From: Streptomyces guryensis
GTDB taxonomy: Bacteria; Actinomycetota; Actinomycetes; Streptomycetales; Streptomycetaceae
Length of the DNA stretch: 64,000 nucleotides
Direction of reading: 5' to 3'
Assembly (NCBI RefSeq): GCF_021261325.1
Contig: NZ_JAJSBI010000006.1
Span: 351,638 to 415,637 of the forward strand
Shown here piece after piece: positions 33,506-43,946 of this stretch. The notes beneath the pieces were generated by a model. It did not search any database and was not told the DNA's origin. It worked only from the letters and a program-made list of their open reading frames with translations. Positions within the stretch are counted from its first letter, which is position 1, and the number at the start of each line of letters is the position of its first letter. The translations under genes were made by a program, and so were the position numbers.

Positions 33506-34747
33506 CTACCGGCTGAGCGCCCCCAGCGGATCGTCCAGCACCGGCTGCCAGGCCAACTCGGCGGCGCCGACGAGGCTGTTGTGGTCGAGGGTGCAGGCGA
33601 GGATGGGAACGCCGCCGCTCTGGCCCCACAGGCTGCGGTCGGCGACGACGGCGCGGAGGCGCTCGGGGTCGGCGTCGAGGAGGGTGCGGTGCAGGCCGCC
33701 GAGGATGATGCGGTCGGGGTTGAGGATGTTGACGAGGCCCGCGAGTCCGAGGCCGAGACGGTCGATGAGTGCCTCGGCGGCCATGCGGATGGCGGGGTCG
33801 TGGTAGTGGTGGCGGATCAGCTCGTTGGCCTGCCGGAGGAGGTTGACCTCGGGGCCGGGGCCCCGGCCCGCGGCGGTGAGGAGGGCCAGCGGGTCGGCCT
33901 CGACGTCGAGGCAGCCGCGGCTGCCGCAGTGGCAGGGGCGGCCCTCGGGGTTGACGGTGAGGTGGCCGACTTCCAGGGCCAGGCCCGAACTGCCGGTGTG
34001 CAGGCGCCCGTCCAGGACCAGCGCACCGCCGACGCCCCGGTGCCCGGTGGCCACGCACAGCAGGTCCCGGGCGCCGCGGCCCGCGCCGTGCCGGTGCTCC
34101 GCGAGGGCGGCGAGGTTGACGTCGTTGCCGGCGAAGGCGGGTCCGGTGATGCCTGCCGCGCGGACGCACTCCGCGAAGATCCGGCGGACCGGCGCGCCGA
34201 CGGGCCAGGCCAGGTGCAGGGGGTTGAGGGCGAGCCCGTCCGGTTCGGCGACCGCGGAGGGTACGGCGAGTCCGGCGCCGACGCAGCGCCGCCCCGTCGA
34301 GCGCAGCAGTTCGGCGCCCGCCTCCACGACGGAGCCGAGGACCTTCGCGGGGTCGGCGTCGACGGTCTCACAGCCCGGCGCGGTGGCGACGATGCGGCCG
34401 CCCAGGCCGACCAGCGCCGCCCGGAACCCGTCGGCGTGCACCTGTGCCGCGAGGACGACCGGGCCGTCCTCGGCGACCGCGAGCCGGTGCGAGGGCCTGC
34501 CCTGCGAGCCGGCCTCCGCGCCGGGCCGGGCGTCGACCCGGATCAGCCCGAGCGCCTCCAGTTCGGTGGCGACCGCTCCGGCCGTGGCCCGGGTGACGCC
34601 GAGCTCGGCGGTGAGCACCGCCCTCGTGGGCGCTCGCCCTGTGTGCACGAGCTCCAACGCGGGTCCGAGCGCACCGCGCCCCCGGTCCAACCGCGTTCTC
34701 GAGGTGGTCCCTTCCCCCGTCGGCCGGGGGTCCGCCTTGCCGCTCAT
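33506..34747 (-). CDS. ROK-family transcriptional regulator
   Basis: A 413-residue protein from ATG 34747. It has an N-terminal winged helix-turn-helix (LTAELGVTRATAGAVATELE) followed by a ROK sugar-kinase-like domain with the zinc motif CHCGSRGCLDVEAD. The glucokinase-type phosphate loop is degenerate, as in NagC/XylR-like repressors. It is divergent from the rRNA methyltransferase gene and points toward the CAZyme run, separated from it by 702 bp. It is the closest candidate regulator for that run; the ligand is unknown. Confidence 0.88.
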   Translation of the reverse strand: MSGKADPRPTGEGTTSRTRLDRGRGALGPALELVHTGRAPTRAVLTAELGVTRATAGAVATELEALGLIRVDARPGAEAGSQGRPSHRLAVAEDGPVVLAAQVHADGFRAALVGLGGRIVATAPGCETVDADPAKVLGSVVEAGAELLRSTGRRCVGAGLAVPSAVAEPDGLALNPLHLAWPVGAPVRRIFAECVRAAGITGPAFAGNDVNLAALAEHRHGAGRGARDLLCVATGHRGVGGALVLDGRLHTGSSGLALEVGHLTVNPEGRPCHCGSRGCLDVEADPLALLTAAGRGPGPEVNLLRQANELIRHHYHDPAIRMAAEALIDRLGLGLAGLVNILNPDRIILGGLHRTLLDADPERLRAVVADRSLWGQSGGVPILACTLDHNSLVGAAELAWQPVLDDPLGALSR

Positions 34748-34928
34748 GAGGGCGAGTCTCCCATGATCCGCAGTGACGCCGGGCTACCGGCCGCTGGCCC
34801 GAAGCGTGATGTTCAGCCGTCCTGTCAGCCTCGAACCCTGGAGGCCCGGTGCCCGCGGACGGCTCGGCGTCCACGGCCCCCATCCCGCCCGAAGCGCCCG
34901 CCCGACCAGCTCTGAGCTGCGGCTCGGC

Positions 34929-34943
34929 TAGCCTTGACGCACG
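34929..34943 (+). promoter_or_regulatory. Probable leaderless promoter of the methyltransferase gene
   Basis: A -10-like TAGCCT lies at 34929-34934, only 9 bases before the ATG at 34944, and no ribosome site is present. This spacing fits a leaderless transcript beginning at the start codon. Confidence 0.45.
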
Positions 34944-36089
34944 ATGAACGACCGTATGACGACGCCGTGGGGCGAGCTCGCGCTGGCCCGTTTCCCCGAG
35001 GACCCGCGCGAGAGGCTGCGTGCCTGGGACGCCTCTGACGAGTACCTGCTCAGGCACCTGGCGGCAGAGAAGGTCCCGCTGTCCGGCACGGTCGTGGTCC
35101 TCGGTGACCGCTGGGGCGCCCTGGTCAGCGCGCTCGCGGCGCACCGGCCCGTGCAGATCACCGACTCGTTCCTGGCCCAGGAGGCCACCCGGGCGAACCT
35201 GGCCCGGGCGGGCGTCGGGACCGGTGCCGTACGGCTGCTGACCACGCAGGATCCGCCGCCCGACCGGGTCGACGTCCTCCTGGTCAGGGTGCCCAAGAGC
35301 CTTGCGCTCCTGGAGGACCAGTTGCTGCGGCTGGCGCCCGCGGTGCACGCGGGAACAATCGTCGTCGGCACCGGGATGGTGAAGGAGATCCACACCTCGA
35401 CGCTGCAGCTGTTCGAGCGGATCCTGGGGCCGACCCGCACCTCGCTGGCCGAGCGGAAGGCGCGGTTGATCTTCTGCACGCCCGACTCCGCACTGCAGCG
35501 ACCCGCGAACCCCTGGCCGTACAGCTACGCGCTGCCCGACGGTATCGGCCCGGTCTCGGGGCGGACCGTGGTCAACCACGCGGGCGTGTTCTGCGCGGAC
35601 CGCCTCGACATCGGCACCCGGTTCTTCCTGCAGCACCTGCCGGCCGCGCTCGGCGGCCTGCGGGTGATGGACCTGGGCTGCGGCAACGGCGTGGTGGGTA
35701 CGGCGGTGGCCTTGGCCGGTCCATCGGCCGAGGTGTTGTTCGTGGACGAGTCGTTCCAGGCCGTGGCCTCGGCGGAGGCGACGTACAAGGCCAACGGGGT
35801 GCCGGGGCACGCGGAGTTCCGGGTCGGTGACGGGCTGACGGGGGTGCCGGACGGGAGTGTCGATCTCGTCCTCAGCAATCCGCCGTTCCACTCGCACCAG
35901 GCGACGACCGACACGACGGCGTGGCGGATGTTCAGCGGGGCGCGGCGCGTGCTGCGTCCCGGCGGCGAGATGTGGGTGGTCGGCAACCGGCACCTGGGCT
36001 ACCACGTGAAGTTGCGCAAGGTGTTCGGCAACAGTCAACTGGTCGCCAGTGACCCGAAGTTCGTGGTGCTGAAGGCCGTCAGGAAGTGA
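34944..36089 (+). CDS. rRNA (guanine-N2)-methyltransferase, RlmG/RsmC type
   Basis: A 381-residue SAM-dependent methyltransferase with the duplicated architecture of this family: a degenerate N-terminal half (residues 1 to about 190) and an active C-terminal half with SAM motif DLGCGNGVVGT and catalytic SNPPFH. It would methylate a guanine of 23S or 16S rRNA. Its stop codon directly abuts the stop codon of the convergent aldolase gene, with no base between. It is a housekeeping gene unrelated to the carbohydrate genes. Confidence 0.85.
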   Translation: MNDRMTTPWGELALARFPEDPRERLRAWDASDEYLLRHLAAEKVPLSGTVVVLGDRWGALVSALAAHRPVQITDSFLAQEATRANLARAGVGTGAVRLLTTQDPPPDRVDVLLVRVPKSLALLEDQLLRLAPAVHAGTIVVGTGMVKEIHTSTLQLFERILGPTRTSLAERKARLIFCTPDSALQRPANPWPYSYALPDGIGPVSGRTVVNHAGVFCADRLDIGTRFFLQHLPAALGGLRVMDLGCGNGVVGTAVALAGPSAEVLFVDESFQAVASAEATYKANGVPGHAEFRVGDGLTGVPDGSVDLVLSNPPFHSHQATTDTTAWRMFSGARRVLRPGGEMWVVGNRHLGYHVKLRKVFGNSQLVASDPKFVVLKAVRK

Positions 36090-36950
36090 TCAGGCGGCGG
36101 GCCGGCCCACCGTCCGGATGATCCCGGTCACCGCCCGCATCATCGCCTCCCTCCCCACGCTCAGGTACTTGCGCGAGTCGACCGCCTCGGGATGCGCGGC
36201 GAGAAAGTCGCGGATCGCGCCTGTCATGGCGATGTTGAGGGCCGTGCCGACGTTCACCTTGGCGATGCCGCCCGCGACCGCCGCGGCGAGTTCGTGGTCC
36301 GGCACCCCGGAGGAGCCGTGCAGGACGAGCGGCACGTCCAGGGAGGCGGACAGCCGTTTGAGGAGGTCGTGGTCGAGGGTGGCGGTGCGGGTGGTCATGG
36401 CGTGGGTGCTGCCGATGGCGACGGCGAGGGCGTTCACGCCGGAGTCGCAGACGAAGGCGCGCGCCGCAGCGGGGTCGGTGCGGGCTCCGGGCGCGTGGGC
36501 GTCCAGCGGGGGCTCGCCCGACTTGCCGCCGACCTGTCCCAACTCCGCCTCGATCCACAGCCCTTGGGCGTGAGCCCAGTCGACGGCGGCTCTGGTCCCG
36601 GCGAGGTTCTGGTCGTAGGGCAGCCGGGCCGCGTCGTACATCACGGAGCTGAATCCGGCGTCCGCGGCCTGGCGCAGCAGGTCGTCGCTCTGGACGTGGT
36701 CGAGGTGCAGTGCGACGGGCACCGAGGCGCGTTCGGCGGCGACGACGGCCGCGCGGGCGAGCGGGAGCAGCCGTCCGTAGCGGAACTTCACAGCGTTCTC
36801 GCTGACTTGGAGGACGACGGGAGCCTCGGCGGACTCGGCGCCGGCGACGACGGCCTCGACGTGTTCGAGGGTGATGATGTTGAAGGCGGCGACGGCGGAG
36901 TGCTCGGCGGCGGCCTGGGTCACGAGTTCGCCGGTGGTGACGAGGGGCAC
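36090..36950 (-). CDS. Class II fructose/tagatose-bisphosphate aldolase
   Basis: A 286-residue aldolase from GTG 36950 (AAGGGAG, 5-base gap). The zinc-binding histidines are visible in ALHLDHVQS and in PLVLHGSSGVPD, with NVGTALNIA as the phosphate loop; the form is closest to GatY/KbaY-type tagatose-1,6-bisphosphate aldolases. It follows the SIS isomerase gene by 30 bp in the same direction. Together they suggest catabolism of a galactosamine, galactitol or related sugar phosphate, but a sugar kinase is not in the window. Confidence 0.88.
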   Translation of the reverse strand: MPLVTTGELVTQAAAEHSAVAAFNIITLEHVEAVVAGAESAEAPVVLQVSENAVKFRYGRLLPLARAAVVAAERASVPVALHLDHVQSDDLLRQAADAGFSSVMYDAARLPYDQNLAGTRAAVDWAHAQGLWIEAELGQVGGKSGEPPLDAHAPGARTDPAAARAFVCDSGVNALAVAIGSTHAMTTRTATLDHDLLKRLSASLDVPLVLHGSSGVPDHELAAAVAGGIAKVNVGTALNIAMTGAIRDFLAAHPEAVDSRKYLSVGREAMMRAVTGIIRTVGRPAA

Positions 36951-36980
36951 GGCTTCTCCCTTCGGGCTTTTCGGGGCGCG

Positions 36981-37862
36981 TCAGGGGGCGAGGATCACCG
37001 AGCGGGTGAGATGGCGCGGCTGGTCCGGGTCGAGGCCGCGGGCCGCCGCGACGGCGACCGCGAGGCGCTGGGCGCGGACCAGTTCGGCGAGCGGGTCGAG
37101 GCCGCCCGCCACCCACAACCCGCCGGTGGCGCGCACCTGTTCCGGCAGGCCCTCCGGGGCTTCGCCGAGCATCCAGGTCGCCGTGCCGTGGGTGGTGATG
37201 CTGATGGGGCCGTGCCGGTACTCCATCGCCGGGTAGGCCTCGGTCCAGGCGAGTGAGGCCTCGCGCATCTTCAGCCCGGCCTCGTTGGCCAGGCCCACCG
37301 TCCAGCCCCGGCCCAGGAAGGTGAACTGCGTGCAGGCGACGAGCCCGTCGGGCAGCGCGGTGGCGAGGACGGTGCGGGCGTCGGCGACGACGGCGTCGGT
37401 GTGCAGGCCCAGCTGGGCGCGGAGCAGGGTCAGCGCGGTCGTGGCGAACCGCGTCTGCACGACGGACCGTTCGTCCGCGTAGTCGAGCACGACGAGGTCG
37501 TCGGCGGCCGCCATGACCGGCGTGTCCGGGTCGGCCGTGATCGCCGTGGTTCTCGTGCGCCCTTTCAACTCGCCCAGCAGGTCGAGGACTTCGGTGGTGG
37601 TGCCGGAGCGGGTGAGGGCCACGACACGGTCGTACGACCGGCCGTACGGAAACTCGGAGGCGGCAAAGGCGTCCGTCTCCCCCTGTCCGGCCCCCTCGCG
37701 CAGGGCGGCGGCCGCCTGCGCCATGAAGTACGAGGTACCGCACCCGACGATCGCGACCCGCTCGCCCGGCGCCGGGAGCGCCCGGCGGTACCGGTCCGCC
37801 TCCGACGCGGCCCGTATCCAGCACTCGGGCTGGCTGGTCAGCTCGTCCTCGACATGGGTCAT
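36981..37862 (-). CDS. SIS-domain sugar-phosphate isomerase (AgaS-like)
   Basis: A 293-residue protein with two SIS domains and no glutaminase domain, from ATG 37862 (GGAGG, 7-base gap). Motifs are IVGCGTSYFMAQAAA in the first SIS domain and SRSGTT-like ALTRSGTTTEV. It resembles the ketose/aldose isomerase or deaminase AgaS. It is divergent from the DeoR-type regulator at 38021, with the operator region between, and precedes the aldolase. The pair is likely one operon under that regulator. Confidence 0.85.
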   Translation of the reverse strand: MTHVEDELTSQPECWIRAASEADRYRRALPAPGERVAIVGCGTSYFMAQAAAALREGAGQGETDAFAASEFPYGRSYDRVVALTRSGTTTEVLDLLGELKGRTRTTAITADPDTPVMAAADDLVVLDYADERSVVQTRFATTALTLLRAQLGLHTDAVVADARTVLATALPDGLVACTQFTFLGRGWTVGLANEAGLKMREASLAWTEAYPAMEYRHGPISITTHGTATWMLGEAPEGLPEQVRATGGLWVAGGLDPLAELVRAQRLAVAVAAARGLDPDQPRHLTRSVILAP

Positions 37863-37905
37863 GCCGGATCCTCCCTGATTCGATCCCTGCTCGACACGGC
37901 GATCA

Positions 37906-37964
37906 TGATTACTTCTGCAAGATATAGCCGATTTTCGAGCAGAATCAAGCATACGAGCGTATGC
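37906..37964. promoter_or_regulatory. Divergent operator region of the SIS/aldolase and DeoR genes
   Basis: TGATTACTTCTGCAAGAT at 37906-37923 and its loosely inverted partner at 37930-37947 (TGATTCTGCTCGAAAATC on the minus strand) are followed by the palindrome GCATACGAGCGTATGC at 37949-37964 (7-bp arms). A -10-like TAGGGT for the DeoR gene lies at 37974-37979. Confidence 0.6.
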
Positions 37965-38020
37965 GGGGTGCGCTAGGGTCGCCGGGAGATCGAGGAGCGC
38001 TCAGGAAACGGAGGGTGGGC

Positions 38021-38800
38021 ATGTCGCGGGACGCCCGCTGGAAGGCGCTGCTGGAGCTGCTCGTCGAGCGCGGCCGGCTGGACGTCGAGGAGGCGGCCGC
38101 CGAGCTGGAGGTCTCGGCCGCGACGATCCGGCGCGACTTCGACCAGCTCGCCGAGCAGCAGATGCTCGTCCGCACCCGGGGCGGCGCGGTCGTGCACGGA
38201 GTGTCGTACGAGCTGCCGCTGCGATACAAGACGGCCCGGCACGCCTCCGAGAAGCAGCGGATCGCGAAGGCGGTGGCCGGCCTCGTCGCGCCGGGCGAGG
38301 CGGTGGGGCTGACCGGCGGCACGACCACCACCGAGGTGGCGCGTGCCCTTGCCGTGCGCGGCGATCTCACCTCCGGTTCCCCGGCACTCACCGTCGTCAC
38401 CAACGCGCTCAACATCGCCAACGAGCTTGCCGTGCGCCCCCAGTTCAAGATCGTGGTGACCGGCGGGGTGGCGCGCCCGCAGTCGTACGAGCTCATCGGG
38501 CCGCTCGCGGACGGCGTACTCGGCCAGATCACCATCGATGTGTCCGTGCTCGGTGTCGTCGCCTTCGATGTCGTGCACGGCGCCGCCGCACACGACGAGG
38601 CGGAGGCCGCGATCAACCGGCTGCTGTGCGAGCGCGCCAAGCGGGTGGTCGTGGCCGCCGACTCCAGCAAGCTGGGCCGGCGGGCGTTCGCCCGGATCTG
38701 CGCGGCCGAGTCGGTGGACACCCTGGTCACCGACATGGCGGCGAGCACGGAGACGGTGCGCCGCTTCGAGGAGGCGGGGATCACGGTCGTCACGGTCTGA
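38021..38800 (+). CDS. DeoR/GlpR-family transcriptional regulator (AgaR-like)
   Basis: A 259-residue repressor from ATG 38021 (GGAGGG, 5-base gap). It has an N-terminal DeoR helix-turn-helix (LDVEEAAAELEVSAATIRRD) and the C-terminal DeoRC sensor domain with VGLTGGTTTTEVARAL and VVVAADSSKLGRRAF. It is divergent from the SIS and aldolase genes, which it probably represses until a phosphorylated sugar binds. Confidence 0.9.
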   Translation: MSRDARWKALLELLVERGRLDVEEAAAELEVSAATIRRDFDQLAEQQMLVRTRGGAVVHGVSYELPLRYKTARHASEKQRIAKAVAGLVAPGEAVGLTGGTTTTEVARALAVRGDLTSGSPALTVVTNALNIANELAVRPQFKIVVTGGVARPQSYELIGPLADGVLGQITIDVSVLGVVAFDVVHGAAAHDEAEAAINRLLCERAKRVVVAADSSKLGRRAFARICAAESVDTLVTDMAASTETVRRFEEAGITVVTV

Positions 38801-38899
38801 CTCCCGACAGTGCGCCCCGGCCTCCGCGATCCCCACGCCCGGCCGGCCGATTCCGCCTAGGCTGGAAAGCGGGATGCGGGCCGGGGCAGGGAGGCTGCG

Positions 38900-40741
<1,842 letters not shown>

Positions 40742-40749
40742 GGGTGTTG

Positions 40750-40777
40750 CTGAGGACACCGTGATTCCGGTCCTCAG
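40750..40777 (+). terminator. Hairpin after the GH15 gene
   Basis: CTGAGGAC and GTCCTCAG form an 8-bp stem with a 12-nt loop, starting 8 bases after the stop codon. It is modest in strength. Confidence 0.45.
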
Positions 40778-40870
40778 GCCCAGGGACGGCGGGCCTCACT
40801 ACCGGAAGGATCCATCACGTCGGCAACCGGACCGGCACGGAATCCACCTCGCGGACTCGGGGGAACACCC

Positions 40871-41524
40871 ATGACCGAAACCTTCGCCAGGCGTCTGACG
40901 GGCGTCGCCGGCATCGCCGCCGCGGCCTCGCTCATCGTCGAAATACCCCTGTACTTCATCTACTCGGGCCCGCCGCCGGACGCGAACGTGCTCGCCCGGC
41001 TGCTGCTCGGAATCGTCGCCCTCGCGTGCCTGGTGGTGTTCGTGACGGCCTTCCGTGAACTGGTCAGGCGCACGCATCCCGCCTACGAGTGGGCGGGCTC
41101 GATCGCCTCCGCCACGGGGCTGGTCTATGCGACGATCATCCTGGTCTCCATGGGACTGGAGGGCGGCGCGGTCATCGCCACCGACCATCCGATCGATCCG
41201 ACCATCACGGTCAGCGGCACGTACATCCTCTACGGGTCGATCTCCCGGCTGATGCTGGGCCTCTTCCTCGCGACGGTCGGCCACGTCGTCGCACGCACCG
41301 ACGTGCTGCCCCGCTGGATCGGCCGCTCGGCCCACGTCCTGGCCGCGATCAACCTGGCCTTCGTACCCTCCCTGTTCTTCGGCAACACCCCCGCGCACTT
41401 CTACGCCGCGAACGGCTGGGGCACGACCGCTCTGATGGGGGCGATCTTCAGCTACTGGCTGCTGGCCGTGGGCATCTCCACCTACCGAAGCTCCACGCGT
41501 CTGCGCAGCTCCGTCGCCGCGTAG
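40871..41524 (+). CDS. Multi-pass membrane protein (DUF4386-like)
   Basis: A 217-residue integral membrane protein with about six hydrophobic segments, for example LLLGIVALACLVVFVTAF and LMLGLFLATVGHVVA. The length and pattern match the DUF4386 group, whose function is unknown. ATG 40871 follows GGGGGAA. It is alone between the GH15 gene and an amidohydrolase pseudogene. Confidence 0.75.
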   Translation: MTETFARRLTGVAGIAAAASLIVEIPLYFIYSGPPPDANVLARLLLGIVALACLVVFVTAFRELVRRTHPAYEWAGSIASATGLVYATIILVSMGLEGGAVIATDHPIDPTITVSGTYILYGSISRLMLGLFLATVGHVVARTDVLPRWIGRSAHVLAAINLAFVPSLFFGNTPAHFYAANGWGTTALMGAIFSYWLLAVGISTYRSSTRLRSSVAA

Positions 41525-41565
41525 CCTCACGAGCCGATCACCGGGACCTCACGACTGGAGCCTCG

Positions 41566-42304
41566 ATGACGAGCCTCGACGGCATACCCGGCCCCGCTGC
41601 GGAGGAACTCGACACGCCGCCCGCACTCACGCTCTCCCGAGTGCGGTTGGGTGCCGGTGGGCCCCTCGGGAGTGTGCGCATCGCGGCCGGCCGGGTCGTC
41701 GCCGTCGAGGTGGGGGGGGGAGGGGGACCTCCGCGGCCCGGGGCTCGACATGGACGGGCGGACCGTGCTGCCGGGCCTGTGGGACGCCCATGTGCACGCG
41801 CTCGACGCGTTCGCGGACGCCGGCTGCCGGGGGCGCATCGAGCACGCCCAGTTGCTGACGGCCGCCGATGTGCCGCGCTTCGCCGAGCTGGGCGTCATCG
41901 CCGGGGTGCAGCCCACGCATGCCACCGACGACCGCGATGTGGCGGACCGGCACTGGACCGGGCGCACCGGGCGCGCCTTCGCCTACGGCGACCTGCTGGC
42001 GTCCGGCGCCCGGCTGGAGTTCGGCTCCGACGCTCCCGTCTCGCCCCTCGACCCCTGGCTGGGCATCGCGGCAGCCGTGCACCGGACGGACGACGGGCGG
42101 CCCGCCTGGCATCCGGAGCAGCGGGTCCCGGTAGCGGCGGCCCTCGCCGCGTCGGCGCGGGGGCGTGCGCAGCTCCGGGCCGGTGACGCGGCCGACCTGG
42201 TGGTCGTCGACGTTGATCCGTCGGAGGCGGATACGCGCACGCTGCAGGAGATGCCGGTGCACGCCACCATGCTGGGCGGGCGCTGGACTCACGGCCCCCA
42301 CTGA
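41566..42304 (+). pseudogene. Amidohydrolase (YtcJ-like), frameshifted and internally deleted
   Basis: The N-terminus begins at ATG 41566 (LTLSRVRLGAGGPLGSVRIA) and shifts frame inside a run of nine G at 41712-41720. The rest continues in another frame as VLPGLWDAHVHALDAFADAG, which runs directly into GCRGRIEHAQLL. In intact amidohydrolases of this type these two motifs lie well over 100 residues apart, so the central barrel is missing. The metal-site HVH, the distal GSDAPVSPLDPWLGIAAAVH and the C-terminal part remain. It cannot make a functional enzyme. Confidence 0.8.
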
Positions 42305-42414
42305 CGTCCGGCGCGAAGCCCTCACGTTTCCCCCGGAAAACTGGCCAGAACCGCAACCTTTCAGCCAGCCTGTATGTCTCATCAAATACCAGTACGAAAC
42401 AGGCTTCGGGGGAC

Positions 42415-43014
42415 GTGATGAGACGAAGCAGAGCAACACGCAGCAGAACCGCATGGGCAGCGCTCATGCTCCTGGGCACCGCAATGGGAGCGACCGCGAT
42501 CCCGGCCGACGCCGCCACGGTCACCACCGCGCGGACCGTCACCTGCCCCACCGGCTGGGGCAGCCAGGCCAAGACACGCGCGGCATCCACGACGAAGCCG
42601 GTGCAGAACATCAGGACCGGCCGGCACGCCTGCTACGACCGGATGGTCATCGACATCCCCGGCGCGGGCCGGAGCAGCCTCGGCTACTCCGTCAGGTACG
42701 TCAGCCACCTCTACCAGGACGGATCCGGCCGGCTCATACCCGTCGGCGGCGGCGCCGTCCTCGAGGTACGGGTGCATGCGCCCAGCTACGACCCCGGCAC
42801 CGGGGCACCCACCTATCCCGCACGGGCGGGCCGCCCGCTGCCGGGCGTCGACCTGACCGGGTACCGCGCCTTCAGGGACACCCGGTTCGCCGGCAGCTTC
42901 GAGGGCGACACCCAGCTCGGCCTCGGCGTCCGGGCCCGGCTGCCGTTCCGCGTGCAGCGGCTGGACGGCCACGTGGTCGTGGACGTGGCCCACACCTGGA
43001 CCGGCAAACCCTGA
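42415..43014 (+). CDS. Secreted AMIN-like domain protein
   Basis: A 199-residue exported protein. GTG 42415 and ATG 42418 are adjacent possible starts behind GGGGGAC. The Sec leader (MMRRSRATRSRTAWAALMLL) ends near ADA. The mature part (DRMVIDIPGAGRSSLGYSVR, and VEVDVAHT-like VVVDVAHTW at the end) fits the AMIN-like domain of actinobacterial secreted proteins, thought to contact the cell envelope. No enzyme motif is visible. Confidence 0.75.
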   Translation: MMRRSRATRSRTAWAALMLLGTAMGATAIPADAATVTTARTVTCPTGWGSQAKTRAASTTKPVQNIRTGRHACYDRMVIDIPGAGRSSLGYSVRYVSHLYQDGSGRLIPVGGGAVLEVRVHAPSYDPGTGAPTYPARAGRPLPGVDLTGYRAFRDTRFAGSFEGDTQLGLGVRARLPFRVQRLDGHVVVDVAHTWTGKP

Positions 43015-43096
43015 GATCCGGTGGCCGCGGCCAGTAGAGGACTCGCAAGGACGTCGGTCCGGAAAGGAATGTGGAGTGCGCCTTGATCGCGGCCGC

Positions 43097-43846
43097 TCAG
43101 TCGTCCGCGATCAGCTCCACCGGTGTGGCGATGACGTCCACGAGGGCGTCTCCGCGCGGTGCGGTCAGGGCCAGTGGGCGCCCTATGGCGTCCTCCAGCA
43201 TCAGCCGCTGCAGGGCCTGTGCGCTGGAAACCGGATCGCCGTGGGCGGTGATCAGCAGGTCGCCGTCCCGCAGCCCGGCGCGGGCGGCGGGGGAAGCGGG
43301 CACGACCTCGACGATCCGCAGGCCCGTGCGCCGGCCGGTGCGGGCCCGCGGCAGTGGCGGAAGCGGCGCGGGAATGCCGGCGAGGCCGAGATGGGCGCGG
43401 CGGACTCTGCCCTCGGAGAGCAGGGTCGCGATGATCTGGCGGCTGGTGCCGTTCACCGGGACGGCAAGGCCCAGGCCGACGTCGGCGATGGCGGTGTTGA
43501 TGCCGACGACCCTGCCGTCGGCCGTGGCGAGGGCCCCGCCCGAGCTGCCGGGGTGCAGGGTCGCGTCGGTCTGGACGACGTCGTCGATGACGCGGGTCGC
43601 CCGGCCCCCGCTCGCCGGCAGCGACCGGCCCAGCGCGCTGACCACACCGGCGGTGACGCTGCCGGTCAGCCCCAGCGAGTTGCCGGCCTCCCCCAGGAAC
43701 CGGCCTCTGGAGCGGCGGTGCGCGACGTTCAGAGCCGCCACCTTCTGCGTGAGTTCGGCGGCGACGGCGGTGACGATCCGCGAGTAGGAGTCGAGCGCGG
43801 CCTGCTCGTGACGGGAGCGGTCGGGCTCGGAAAGTGTCTCGGCCAC
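43097..43846 (-). CDS. HtrA/S1C-like PDZ protein lacking part of its catalytic triad (probable remnant)
   Basis: About 249 residues from GTG 43846 (GGAAAG, 8-base gap); TTG 43870 is an alternative. The C-terminal half of the trypsin domain is intact, with VQTDATLHPGSSGGAL holding the nucleophile Ser, followed by a PDZ domain (GLRIVEVVPASPAARAGLRD). The N-terminal half jumps from VAALNVAHRRSRGRFLG to GNSLGLTGSVTAG. The usual segment between them, which carries catalytic His and Asp, is absent. The frame stays open, so a stable PDZ protein could be made, but it should not be a protease. It has no clear membrane anchor. Confidence 0.7.
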   Translation of the reverse strand: MAETLSEPDRSRHEQAALDSYSRIVTAVAAELTQKVAALNVAHRRSRGRFLGEAGNSLGLTGSVTAGVVSALGRSLPASGGRATRVIDDVVQTDATLHPGSSGGALATADGRVVGINTAIADVGLGLAVPVNGTSRQIIATLLSEGRVRRAHLGLAGIPAPLPPLPRARTGRRTGLRIVEVVPASPAARAGLRDGDLLITAHGDPVSSAQALQRLMLEDAIGRPLALTAPRGDALVDVIATPVELIADD

Positions 43847-43946
43847 GAGTCGGACTTTCCGCTGGCCCAAGGGCGTGCATTACATGCTTACACCCTTGCT
43901 CGGGCAGGCGGACCCGACTTCGCTGCGGGCTGACTCCCGGGGCTGT

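Noticed and set aside
31740..34169. Long minus-strand frame across the GH54 gene and the control region
   Set aside because: Runs through a ROK gene and non-coding DNA in the wrong frame; no conserved motif.
37990..38003. GAGGAGCGCTCAGG as a further LacI box
   Set aside because: Only one half matches the consensus, and it lies in the leader of a DeoR gene with its own operator.
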